Part shown: piece after piece, positions 44,191-53,675 of the stretch
Layout of the letters: every line of letters starts with the position of its first letter
Position numbering within the stretch: position 1 is the first letter of the stretch
From: Pegoplata infirma
Lineage: Eukaryota; Arthropoda; Insecta; Diptera; Anthomyiidae
NCBI GenBank assembly: GCA_963921195.1
Contig: OY992536.1
Location: 286,521,530-286,585,529, forward strand
Direction of reading: 5' to 3'
Length of the DNA: 64,000 nucleotides
The notes under the pieces: model-generated
Told to the model about the DNA's origin: nothing
What the model saw: the letters and a program-made list of their open reading frames with translations, nothing else
The model's database searches: none
Program-made: the position numbers and the translations under genes

Positions 44191-44784
44191 TATTGATTTT
44201 GATTTTTAATTAAAAAGGGGATATAAAATTATAAGTGGTAATAAATGATGTTAGAAGAGATTAGGTTTGGATTCTTAGCGTTTCCAATTTTTAACGATAG
44301 CTCTTTAGTCCAAAGTATTTTAGAAGTTTCAGTATTCCGAGGCCAGATATTACTTGCAGATCTTAAAACGGAAGGTTTCTAAATACTCTGAGAGGAGTAT
44401 ACGGGAAACTTTTTATTCTGCTAGGTCAAAAGCAAATTTTTAAACTCAAATTTAAGGCCAATCGAATTAAACCAACTCGTGGCGCTTGGTTATGAAAGTT
44501 TTAGGTTTTTGAAAATTGGAAAAAATTAAAAAAATTATCTATCACGACTTTTTTAATTACAAATTTCGTTTAAAAATAATTTTAGCATTCAAAGTTTTTT
44601 GTTATTTTTGCCTCGATTTATTTTATTTTTTCAGCAAAGTTAAAAATAGATTAATTAAATCAATTACAATGTTTAATTGTAGCTACATTTAATATCGAAT
44701 AATATTTTAATTGAAAAAAAAATAATTTTATTTTTTCTAATGACTCAGATTTAATAATTTTGATGCGCGAACACGAATATAAAA
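44191..44784. other. AT-rich debris with a short repeat piece
   Basis: 44440-44560 is a fragment of the GGGCGCCACGGG repeat (CTCGTGGCGCTTGG). The rest is unrecognised and non-coding. Confidence 0.5.
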
Positions 44785-45335
44785 AACAAATAAGAAAGTT
44801 ATAGTCGGTCAAGACCGACCATATGATACCCTACACTAGTGTTTTCCGGAAAATGGGTCCCAAGGCCAAACATGGACCGATTGTCTTTTGTTAGATCTTT
44901 ATTTAGTGTAGAAAACACACACAGATTAAATTTTAGTGGAATTGGTTTATTTTTTTGTCAATAGACCGATTAAACTGAATATCGGTCGAAATTTTTATAC
45001 GGGGGAATAAGTCCAAAAATGGTACACTTGTATTCCACTTTTATTAGGTTACTAAAGTACACATTTAACACCTAAAAATAAAATTTTTATTAAATATTTC
45101 CATTTTCATGAATTTTGAGGGATTTATGTGAATATCGGAAGGATGGATTGTATGAGGACTACCAGAAGAACTGACCCGATTCCTTTGAAACTTGAAATGA
45201 AGACTCGTGCATACAAAATTTGATTACCTGCTAAATTTCAAAGCGATATCTATTATAATACGGTTATTAGAGTCATTTAAGCCGAATTCAAAGGGTGCGT
45301 TTGTATGGGCGCTAGGTCTTAACATAGATCGATTT
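44785..45335 (-). mobile_element. Helitron-like (HINE-B), 5'-truncated
   Basis: AACAAATAAGAAAGTTATAG then the perfect GTCGGTC-AA-GACCGAC hairpin, GATACCCTACACTAGTG. It supplies the intact version of the site interrupted at 33481/35679. Confidence 0.8.
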
Positions 45336-45474
45336 TCCCCAATCTATAAAAAAGTTTCTTGAAAATTGTTACTTTGACAATATCATCGTAATGATTAGTA
45401 AAAGAAATATGACCTTGAGCTAGAATAATCTTTCTAAAAAAAAAAAATATATTTTGCGATACATTACATTTAAA

Positions 45475-45900
45475 AAACAAGTGAGAGTGTTAAATTCGGC
45501 TGTGCCGAATCTTCTATACCCTCCAAAATGTAAAAAAAATTTAAAAAAATTGGCAGGGGCGTTTTTTTTTGGGGGGGGGGGTAATGGGTGTCAGTGGGGG
45601 ACTTTGAGAGCACCTTCCCATTGCGATAAATATACCAAATGTTTCATTTATTTAACAAAAATACAAAAAAACATATAAAAATAATGTATTTTTTCAGAGG
45701 TTGGTTTAGTTCTTCAAGGGGGAACTTTTTTTATCCCCTGGCCCATTTTGCCCATTCCCGAACTTAACCTGCCTATGAACATGAAACATATTTTCGCCAA
45801 ACTTCAGGAGTCTAGCTGTTTTATTTTGCATTGTATTATATACAGACAGACGGACGGACGGACGGCCAAACAAAATTTTTTTTTTTTTTATAAAAATCAT
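45475..45900 (-). mobile_element. Helitron-like (HINE-C)
   Basis: Plus strand: AAACAAGTGAGAGTGTTAAA, hairpin TTCGGCTGTGCCGAA, TATACCCTCCAAAATG; an 11-G run at about 45571; CAGACAGACGGACGGACGG near 45843. Matches 51950-52190 in the other orientation. Confidence 0.75.
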
Positions 45901-46076
45901 TCTATTTACACGCTTCAGAGTACAGTATTTTCAAATCATTGGCTGTCTATGTACTCCCTCGTTGGTTCATTCGTGTTACGAATGCCGTTACACTAGTGTG
46001 TGTAGCTTTCTTTTGCACTGTGAGCATAGAATGAAAAACTCATTCGTTTTGAACGATAAGAATAGAATATTGTCCA

Positions 46077-46125
46077 CATCCGTGCACATGTCCATCCGTG
46101 CACATGTCCATCCGTGCACATGTCT
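46077..46125. repeat. 16-bp tandem repeat, 3 copies
   Basis: ATCCGTGCACATGTCC repeated three times, each containing the GTGCAC palindrome and an ACATGT palindrome. Confidence 0.9.
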
Positions 46126-46199
46126 GGTACACATATTAATAAATGCATGCCAATTGTTAAAAGTCTTAATTTAAATACAACGGGGATTATGTGTAAATA

Positions 46200-46470
46200 T
46201 TTTTACTATTTTTATTAAATTGGGGGCCATTTTTCATTCTGCAAAATAACCCCAAACCAAAAAATGAAAAATGGCCTTAATAATTTTGGGGTCATATTAA
46301 AATGAAAAATGGCCCCAAAATTAAAAGAAAAAATTACCCCAAATAATTTGGAAAAATGACCCCAAATTTTCGTGTTGTTGTACTCCATATAAAAATTTGG
46401 GGCCATTTTTCATTTTCGTTTTGGGGCCATTTTGCATTGGGGTAATTTTTCATGGTGCCAAATTTTGTAG
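46200..46470. repeat. GGGGCCATTTTTCATT alternating repeat
   Basis: At least ten copies of GGGGCCATTTTTCAT or its complement ATGAAAAATGGCCCC (or ACCCC versions) in both orientations, so the segment can fold many ways. Borders not defined. Confidence 0.7.
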
Positions 46471-46736
46471 TTCATTTTTTTTAACAACTGTATGAGGCAG
46501 TAGGCAAAATTGTACAAAGAAAAATCGCCCAAAAAATTTTAGGAAAAATCGCCCAAATGCAAAATCGCCCAAAAAATATGAAAAATTACCCAAAAACAAA
46601 AATACGAAATTTCGCCCAAAATTAACGAAAAAAAGCCCAAGAAAGAAATGAAAAATTACCCAAAAATAAAAAAAAATAATTTTCCGAAAACACGTTTTCC
46701 CCAAAACACATATTACCCAAAAAAGTTTTATTTTGC

Positions 46737-46797
46737 GGAGAGGGTGGGTTTAAGGCATGGAGTTTGTAATCCCTAAGCCCGGCCGAAGGCCGGCTAT
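46737..46797 (-). repeat. CCGGCC-TTC-GGCCGG hairpin module
   Basis: GCGGAGAGGGTGGGTTTAAG, GCATGGAG, TTTGTAATCCCTAAGCC, then CCGGCCGAAGGCCGG. Four related modules occur in the window. Confidence 0.7.
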
Positions 46798-47084
46798 GCA
46801 GAAAAACTTTTAAGAAAAAAGGAAAACATTTGAGACATGACTTTTTGTCACGTATCCCTATTAATATTTTTGACATATCGTCTTCTTGATATAAGTAGGT
46901 AATTGGTGTAAAAAATATTAAGTGTGTAACATAAATTATGAAGAAATAGAAACAAATTTTAACAAAAAATCGCGCGATTTTTTATTAAAATTTGTTGTTA
47001 AAATTTTTCGCCTGCGGCGCTTTCATCGCACCTCCATGCTGTTTTTTTTAATTCATTACTTTTGATTTTCTACTGGAAGCGGTA

Positions 47085-47230
47085 GATAAGTACGAAATCT
47101 GATAATCTGGAATTAAGTGCAGGGGTTGTCAGTTCGATTCCCACCAGAACCTTTGTCTGTTACTTCACAACGGGAAGGTTGTTCATCAGCTTTTTCTTGG
47201 TTAGTTAAGTATATAATTTATAGAAAGCGA
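47085..47230 (+). mobile_element. tRNA-derived SINE, copy 2
   Basis: B box GTTCGATTCCC (47132-47142) preceded by AAGTGCAGGGGTTGTC and followed by CCAGAACCTTTGTCTG, AACGGGAAGG. Matches 38830-38965 inverted. Confidence 0.65.
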
Positions 47231-47579
47231 AAACATTTCGTTGTATTGTTTCTAAAATATTAATAAACTATTTGATAAAGGTTGTTCCACTATGTAGGAT
47301 ATTACATTTTTCAATTGGCTGTTTCATTGCAACTTATTTCGGTTTTGAAATTTTAAGATTTTGAAAAAATTCAAACCAAACTACAAATGGGTAATTTTTC
47401 ATATTTTATTTTTGTGCAGTTTTTCGTAATGAAAAATTTCGCCCAAAAACTATGAAAATGTGCCCAAAAATTTTTGGTAACTTTTCATATGAAATATGGC
47501 CCAAATTTGTATGAAAAATTTTTGGGCGAAATTTCATTTTCTTTTTTGGGCGATTTTGCCTACAGCCACTGTATGAATC

Positions 47580-48281
47580 GGCGTACGGACATAACGCCCA
47601 AGTGCATATCGCCCAATTTAAAAAAGTCATTCCACCCAAAAAAAATGTGTGTTAGTTGTTGTTGCAAAATTTTTTGGACGATATGGCCATTATTTTTGGG
47701 TATTGTAACAATTTTCTTTAAATTAATATAAATTATCAAAAATGTCATATTACCCAAATATCAAAATGTTGAATTTATAAAATGTCATAGCGCCCAAAAA
47801 AATAATCAAAAACTCACCAATATTGTTTTTTTTTAAGACAATGTTTTAAAGGTTTTTTGCGTAGCCGGCCTTCGGCCGGGCTTAGGGATTACAAAATCCT
47901 TGCATTAAACCCACCCTCTCTGCAAAGTAAAGTTTTCTAGGGTAGCAGGCCTTTACACTATCAAATTTGTTATCCATCAAAGAGGCCTGATAACCAAAAT
48001 AGCTTTGGTTTGCAGAGAGGGTGGGTTTAATGCATGGAGTATGTAATCCCTAAGCCCGGCCGAAGGCCGGCTACGCAGAAAACCTTTATTACAAAAAAAC
48101 AAATCATAGAAGTCGTAATTTCGACATTTCGCCCAAAAAAAATATTTTGGATTTTTTGACAATTTTGTTTTGGGAGAAATAACATTTTTAGACCTTTCAT
48201 TTTGGGCTATATGTCGCAGCTTGGGCGATATGACATTTACGGTTTTGGGCGATAAGACCTTGGGCGCTATGTCCGTACGCC
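47580..48281. mobile_element. TIR element with 9-bp TSD, GGCGTACGGACATA ends
   Basis: 702 bp; GGCGTACGGACATAACGCCC at the left and GGGCGCTATGTCCGTACGCC at the right; exact 9-bp duplication GTATGAATC (47571-47579 and 48282-48290). The target overlaps the duplication of the element ending at 47567. It holds an inverted pair of hairpin modules. Same probable superfamily. Confidence 0.85.
47866..48079. repeat. Inverted pair of CCGGCC-TTC-GGCCGG modules
   Basis: 47866-47930 (plus) and 48010-48079 (minus) are ~65-70-bp inverted copies: CCGGCCTTCGGCCGG, GCTTAGGGATTACAAA, CATTAAACCCACCCTCTCTG. The spacer is about 80 bp. Confidence 0.75.
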
Positions 48282-48394
48282 GTATGAATCATTCAATATT
48301 TTAGTTTCCTTGAAAAACAAACGATTAAACGTTTAAAACAACTTTAACTAAAAACTTTTTGAATAACCGAAAATAGTTACTGTAAAACTTTTAT

Positions 48395-48610
48395 GGATGT
48401 AGAGCATGAGACAAACTTTCATTTAAACTTAATTTAAGCCAAATCTGAAAATTTTAACCGATCGATCAAAGTTAAGAGTTTTTGGTAAAAATTTTCTAAA
48501 AAATGAAAGGGTAATGGAAAAAAATTTAGATTATTTATTTATTAAATATTTCTTGAATTTAGGAAAAAACCGGCATTTTTTTGCAAATTTCAAAATTAAT
48601 CAATTTGATG
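48395..48610. repeat. GGGCGCCACGGG repeat fragment
   Basis: GAGCATGAGACAAACTTTC, AATTTAAGCCAAATCTGA and GATCGATCAAAG blocks. Confidence 0.55.
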
Positions 48611-49549
48611 TTTTGCAAGACATATTAAGTCAAATGAGTATATTTAGTCAAATTAGTATAATATTCTTACTAGGGTCGAAATGTTATAAAAATTTTACAA
48701 ATTTTAAAATTTTTGTAAATCTAAAACGTTTCTTCTTTGTTTTCTTTTCAGGTAATGTAACTAAAAATAATATTAAACATTTAAAAAAATTCAACAATAA
48801 AGGTAAGTTCTCCAAACATCTTTTATAATTTGTCAAATTTTAAAATTTCCCATTTTGATTTATCTTAAATCTCTGATATAAATTTTGCGTAATATTTGTT
48901 TAAAGCACAAAAACCATATAATATTTTTTCGTCTGTTCATAAAACAACAATATGTGCGTTTTGATACATTTGGTCTGGAAGAATTGTTCACCAAAAAAAA
49001 AAACACAAATCCTTAATTTTACAAGTCATGTTTATTATGACATTGACCTTAAGCAGGGAATCATCAATCTTCACAAAATGAGAGAAAACGAAACGAAATT
49101 TCTACGAAATGAAAAAAAAGCAAAAATTCACCAAAAAAGGTATTTTCAGTATTTTTATGTAAACAAACACCTTAAACCGAGCACAAGCCCACTAACATTT
49201 ATTTTATAACTAATGATATCTTTGTCTAAAAACCAACAGACAGACAGACATAAATTTCTCAAGACAAGAGTAGAGAAAACTAAAGACGAAAACATTAAAT
49301 CTTTAACAACAACAAAAAATTTAAGGATTTTTAGTATTAATATTTTTCAAAACTACTTAAATGCTGACGCATGAGTTTTCCGGATTAAGGAAAAAAGAAA
49401 AATTAAGTTGAGAAGAAAGAAACAACAACAAAATCAATCTTTTGCATTATGACTTTGCAATAATTTTCTTAAGAATTTTTTTTTTTCAAACAAATTTTTT
49501 TTTGCATCAAAACTGCATACAAATTGTGTATATGAACAGTTGTGAGCAA
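48611..49549. other. Mostly single-copy-looking DNA with a candidate micro-exon
   Basis: No repeats recognised. A 51-base segment (48752-48802) is bounded by good splice signals. An 85-codon frame (48952-49209) has a near-normal residue mix but matches nothing recognised. Confidence 0.4.
48752..48802 (+). other. Candidate 51-nt exon
   Basis: TTTGTTTTCTTTTCAG precedes it (acceptor) and AAAG/GTAAGTTC follows it (strong donor). Its length is a multiple of three and one frame is open. No partner exon was identified, so it may be fortuitous. Confidence 0.25.
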
Positions 49550-50469
49550 AAAAATAGCACCACACTGGTTACAGATGTAATTTGAAAAAGATCAATTGTA
49601 AGACGAAGGTTCTTTGTGTAATTTAATGATTCCATTCGAGCATTCCATTTGTAATTCGAAGATTCCACTTGTTATTCGAATATTCCATTTTTTAAAAGAA
49701 AATTCCAAATGTGATTAGAAAAATTCCAATTGTAATTAGAAAAAGATTAATGTAGTTCGTAAAACATCAATTGTGATTCGGAAAAGATCAATTTTAGTTC
49801 GAAAAAGATCAAAAGAAATTTGAAAAAGATCAATTTTTATTCGAAAAAAAATAATTTAATTTTGAAGATTCCACTTGACGCGTCATGACGGTTTTATTCT
49901 ACGGTCGGTATTTAAATAAATTTAAAATTTTTAATACTTTAGGTAAAAAATTGTTCAATTTTGCATCAGTAAATGATTTAATAGTATTGAGTAAACTTTT
50001 AATAAAAAACGATTAAATGCATATAACGAAATTTGCAATTTTAATATTTGAATTTATTTGTTGTTTCATTAATTTATTTCATTATTTTCAAAATAATTAA
50101 TTTCAAAATGATTCAAATAAGTGGAATTTAATAATAAATTAAATCCAAAAAAAAATAAATTTATTATAAAAATTAAAAGCCGAAAACAAAAAAAAACCCT
50201 AAATTTTTATTTTTGCTTGAAACAATTTCAATTTAATTTTTTTGACAAAATTTTGTTGTGTTTGTTTTTTGAGTGCAGATTTTTAAGAGATTTTTACAAA
50301 AAAATCTAAGGTTTCGGACTTTTTCAAAAAGTCGATTTTAATTTTTAAGCTTTAAAAAATAAGTGATAATTACTTCGAATAATTTTTTCATAAAAAAATT
50401 GATTACTCAACACCATCTTGGAATAAAAGACTGAAAACTGGTGTCGGAGTTGCATTTAAAATGTACTAA

Positions 50470-50690
50470 AACATATCCAAAAATAAAATAAATCGAAAGG
50501 GGTCGGGTCCAAAAGGGATTGATTTGGCCTGGAATGCCCCATATATATTAATGATCCATGATAGATTCTAAGACATTCTATGAATGTCCGATTGTCCGTC
50601 CGTCCGTCTGTCTGTCTGTAGATAACACGATGCAGTCCATAATAAAACAGCTGGACTCCTGAAGTTTGGCACAAATATATCTCATTAAAC
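50470..50690 (+). mobile_element. Helitron-like (HINE-C) 5' part
   Basis: GGGTCGGGTCC, CATATATATTAATGATCCATG, GACATTCTATGAATGTCC, GTCCGTCCGTCTGTCTGTC, ACTCCTGAAGTTTGGCAC. It continues after the inner repeat at about 51935 and ends near 52188. Its GACATTCTATGAATG is the empty target of the 29853 element. Confidence 0.75.
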
Positions 50691-50699
50691 TGGCATTTT

Positions 50700-51925
50700 T
50701 TTGTCATCTTTCGATTTTCCCAAGTGTCCGGGCAAATTTTGATTGTCCTAGGTCTAAAACGTATGTGGTACAAATTTGAGGTCAATCGGATTAAATTAAC
50801 CCGTGGCGCCCGGCGTCAAAGTTTTGGATTTTTTAAAAATTTTTAAAAATAAAATTAAAAAAATTTTTATCTTTCGACACATCATATTTGTTAATTTCGA
50901 TGCGCTGAGCACGAATATCAAAAAAAATTAAAATCGCTCGATCGGTTTTTGAGATATCGCCATTTCAAATTTGTAAAAAATGGCGGTGTTTTCCTACGTT
51001 CCAGAAATTTTTTAAAAAAAGTCTCAAAATTTCATTCCGCCGGCCCTTTTGTAGAGCTTGAGACAATCTTTCATTTAAAAGTAATTTGAGCCAAATCGGA
51101 TCATTTTAAGCCGTGCCGCCCATCGATCAAAGTTTTGGCTTTTTAGAAACTTTGTACCAAAAACCCTAAACTTTGATCGAAGGGTGCCACGGGTTAAAAT
51201 GATCGGATTTGGCTCCAATTAAGCTTAAATGAAAAATTGCATAAAGCTCTATAAAAGGGATAAAATAAAGAAAATTTTAGAGTTTTTTTTTTTAAATTCT
51301 TAAACGTAGAAAAAAAAAAAACAATTTTGCAACCTTTTGACAAATTTTAAATGGCTATATCGAAAACCGTTCGACCGATTTTATGAATTTTTTGATATTC
51401 GTATTCAGCATGCTAAAATTATTAAATATAATGTATTTCAATATATTTTTTTTTTATTTTTTCATTTTCAAAAATCCAAAATTTTGGTGCAAATTTTCCA
51501 AAAGTCCAAAACTTTGATCGAAGGGCGCCACGGGTTGAAATGGTCGAATTTGACTCAAATTAGTTTTAAATGAAAGATTGTCTCAAGTTCTACAAAAGGG
51601 CCGGCGGAATGAAATTTTGAGACTTTTTTTAAAAAATTTCTTGAACGTAGGAAAAAACCGCCATTTTTACAAATTTGAAATGGCGATATCTCGAAAACCG
51701 GTCGAGCGATTTTAATTTTTTTTGATATTCCTGCTCAGCGCATCAAAATCAACAAATATGATGGTTCGAAAGATAAAATTTTTTTAATTTTATTTTTAAA
51801 AATTTTTAAAAAATCCAAAAAACCTCAAATTGGTACCACATGAGGTTTAGGCCTAGTAGAATAAAAAAATGCCCGGGCTTTGAAAATCGGAGAATAAAAA
51901 ATTTTGCTATACAGAAAAATGCCAG
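50700..51925. repeat. GGGCGCCACGGG palindromic repeat, largest copy
   Basis: About 1.2 kb of blocks in both orientations: edges CATTTTTTTGTC / AGAAAAATGCCAGTC, GTGGTACAAATTTGAGG / CTCAAATTGGTACCAC, CCCGTGGCGCCCGGCG, GAGATATCGCCATTTC, GCTTGAGACAATCTTTCATTT, AAGGGCGCCACGGG. It is an inverted-repeat unit inserted in a HINE-C. Non-coding. Confidence 0.75.
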
Positions 51926-51934
51926 TCTAATGTC

Positions 51935-52190
51935 TCATATTTATAGGAAGGTTAACTTCGTGAATGGGAAGAACTGAACCAACCTCTGAAAAAATACACT
52001 TTTTAACATGTTTTTTTGTATTATTGTTAAATAAATAAATCATTTGGTATATTATCGCAACGGCCAGGTGCTCTTAACGCCCCCAGTGACCCTATAACCC
52101 CACCCCCTCAAAAAAAACGCCCCTGACAATTTTTTTACATTTTGGAGGTCATAAAAAAATCGGCACAGCCGAATTTAGCACTCTCACTTG
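51935..52190 (+). mobile_element. Helitron-like (HINE-C) 3' part
   Basis: GGAAGGTTAACTTCGTGAAT to ACATTTTGGAGGTCAT, hairpin TCGGCACAGCCGAA, TTTAGCACTCTCACTTG. Confidence 0.75.
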
Positions 52191-52355
52191 TCCTAATTAT
52201 AATTAATCTTTTTCAAATTATAATTGATATTTTTCAAACTACAATCGATATTTTTGAAATATCTACTAAAATCTTTGAATTACAAATGGAATATTCGAAC
52301 TACAATTAAAGCCTTTGAATTAAAAAATTTTAAATTACAAATATAATATCTGAAT

Positions 52356-52745
52356 TAGAGATGGGCACATGAGCAGATTAGAGCGTGATTCACGCGTGAG
52401 TGTGACTGAATTCAGTTATACTCAGTTATACTCATTGTAAAATTTGGCTTAACTTAAGATCTCATCCCAAAAAAAGAAAAAAATTTAAAATTTTTGCTGA
52501 AAATTTTAAAAGATTTTTTCAAATTTTAGTTTTTTAAATTTTTTTTTGTATGAATAAAAGTTTCGTGAGTGTGATTCAACGTGAGTGTGAGTGAAGCTTG
52601 CGTGAGTGTGAGTTGTTTTAAATTTACTCACGTGATTGTGAGTGAGTGAGTGTGAGTTATGCTCGAGTGAGTGTGCGTGATTTAGAAATTCCTGTCGTGA
52701 GCGTGAGTGAGTTTGAGTCAAAAATCACTCACGCGCCCATCTCTT
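52356..52745. mobile_element. hAT MITE, TAGAGATG ends, copy 2
   Basis: 390 bp; TAGAGATGGGC at the left, GCCCATCTCTT at the right; exact 8-bp duplication ATCTGAAT (52348-52355 and 52746-52753). CGTGAGTGTGAG-rich interior as in 12226-12750. Confidence 0.9.
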
Positions 52746-52829
52746 ATCTGAATCACAAGTAGATCTTCGAACTACAATTGATCTCTTTCAATTACATTTG
52801 AAAATGGTGTTAATTTTTTTTTTATTTAA

Positions 52830-53186
52830 GACATTTTTCGTATTGAAAAAAACTTAGATTTTCGTAAAAAAAATCTTAAATTCTGGAATTATTTCTGAAT
52901 AAAAAAAAATTATAGGTTCTGAAACCTTTTTCATTAAGAAAATTGTTCGGTTTCTGAGACATATTCGTTTAATTCTTTTTGTTTTGAAACATTTCAATGT
53001 AGAAAGAATTTTGGTGCAAAAATTTTTTCTGATTCTGAGTCATTTTTCGTCTAGAAAATTTCTCAGTTTCAGAGACATTTTTTGGTATTGGTAAATTGGT
53101 AATTTTGGAAAATTCCCAGAATCTGCCATATTTTCCAAATAGAAAAGTACAGAAATCCGATAAATTTTTCTATACGAATTAATAAT
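52830..53186. repeat. Degenerate satellite-like sequence
   Basis: Loose copies of 'tctgagacatttttcgt' at 50-60-base spacing, related to the 35-bp satellite but eroded. Confidence 0.5.
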
Positions 53187-53526
53187 GTGCTCGATTCTTG
53201 AATACGATTTCACCATTCACCTAATTTTTAAAAATTTGATATTCTTTCGAACTTTAAGATTTTAAATTTTTTTTCTTGTGACAATTAAAGATCTAGTTAA
53301 TATCTTTAATAATTACAAGAACAGATTTAAAAATCTTAAAATATGAAAGAATATTAAATTTTTACTGGGCTATTCATAATGAGTAAATTAAATCTAATGT
53401 AGGTTTATTTGACTGATATTGCATGAATATTTGTCAAATAAACCTACTTTAAGTACACTTTAAGTATTATGAATAAGACCCTTAAAAATTAGGTGAATGG
53501 TGAAATCGTATTCAAGAATCGAGCAC
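53187..53526. mobile_element. Hairpin MITE with ~45-bp perfect TIRs, TSD AAT
   Basis: 340 bp. GTGCTCGATTCTTGAATACG at the left is the exact inverse of the right end, with perfect arms of about 45 bp (to ACCTAATTTTTAA). AAT flanks both ends. Inside is a second perfect 15-bp hairpin (GTAGGTTTATTTGAC at about 53399). The arms are identical, suggesting a young insertion or gene conversion. Confidence 0.8.
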
Positions 53527-53675
53527 AATGTTTTTCGATCAAAACCCTAGTTTGTTCAACTAAAAAATTTATTAATTTAAAAAATTTCTAGAATTGTTAA
53601 CTTTTTTAATTAAGTCAATTACGGTTTTTATTGAAACAACTACTTTTTTTTTAATAAATACTAATTGTACATAAT

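Larger units (their letters stand above)
46496..47567. mobile_element. TIR element with 9-bp TSD, GGCAGTAGGCAAAAT ends (Mutator-like?)
   Basis: 1072 bp; GGCAGTAGGCAAAATTG at the left and CGATTTTGCCTACAGCC at the right; exact 9-bp duplication ACTGTATGA (46487-46495 and 47568-47576). Subterminal regions are dense in GCCCAAAA motifs. It holds a hairpin module (46737-46797) and a SINE (47085-47230). The 9-bp duplication suggests Mutator; no transposase is seen. Confidence 0.75.
49553..52815. mobile_element. Fold-back element with minisatellite arms
   Basis: The left edge (AATAGCACCACACTGG, ATGTAATTTGAAAAAGATC) and right edge (GATCTCTTTCAATTACAT, AAAATGGTGTTAATTTTTT) are inverted. Each arm (49560-49880; 52195-52355 plus 52746-52800) is an irregular 20-23-bp repeat around 'ATTCCATTTGTAATTCGAA'. 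The inside is a HINE-C with a GGGCGCCACGGG repeat. Confidence 0.6.
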
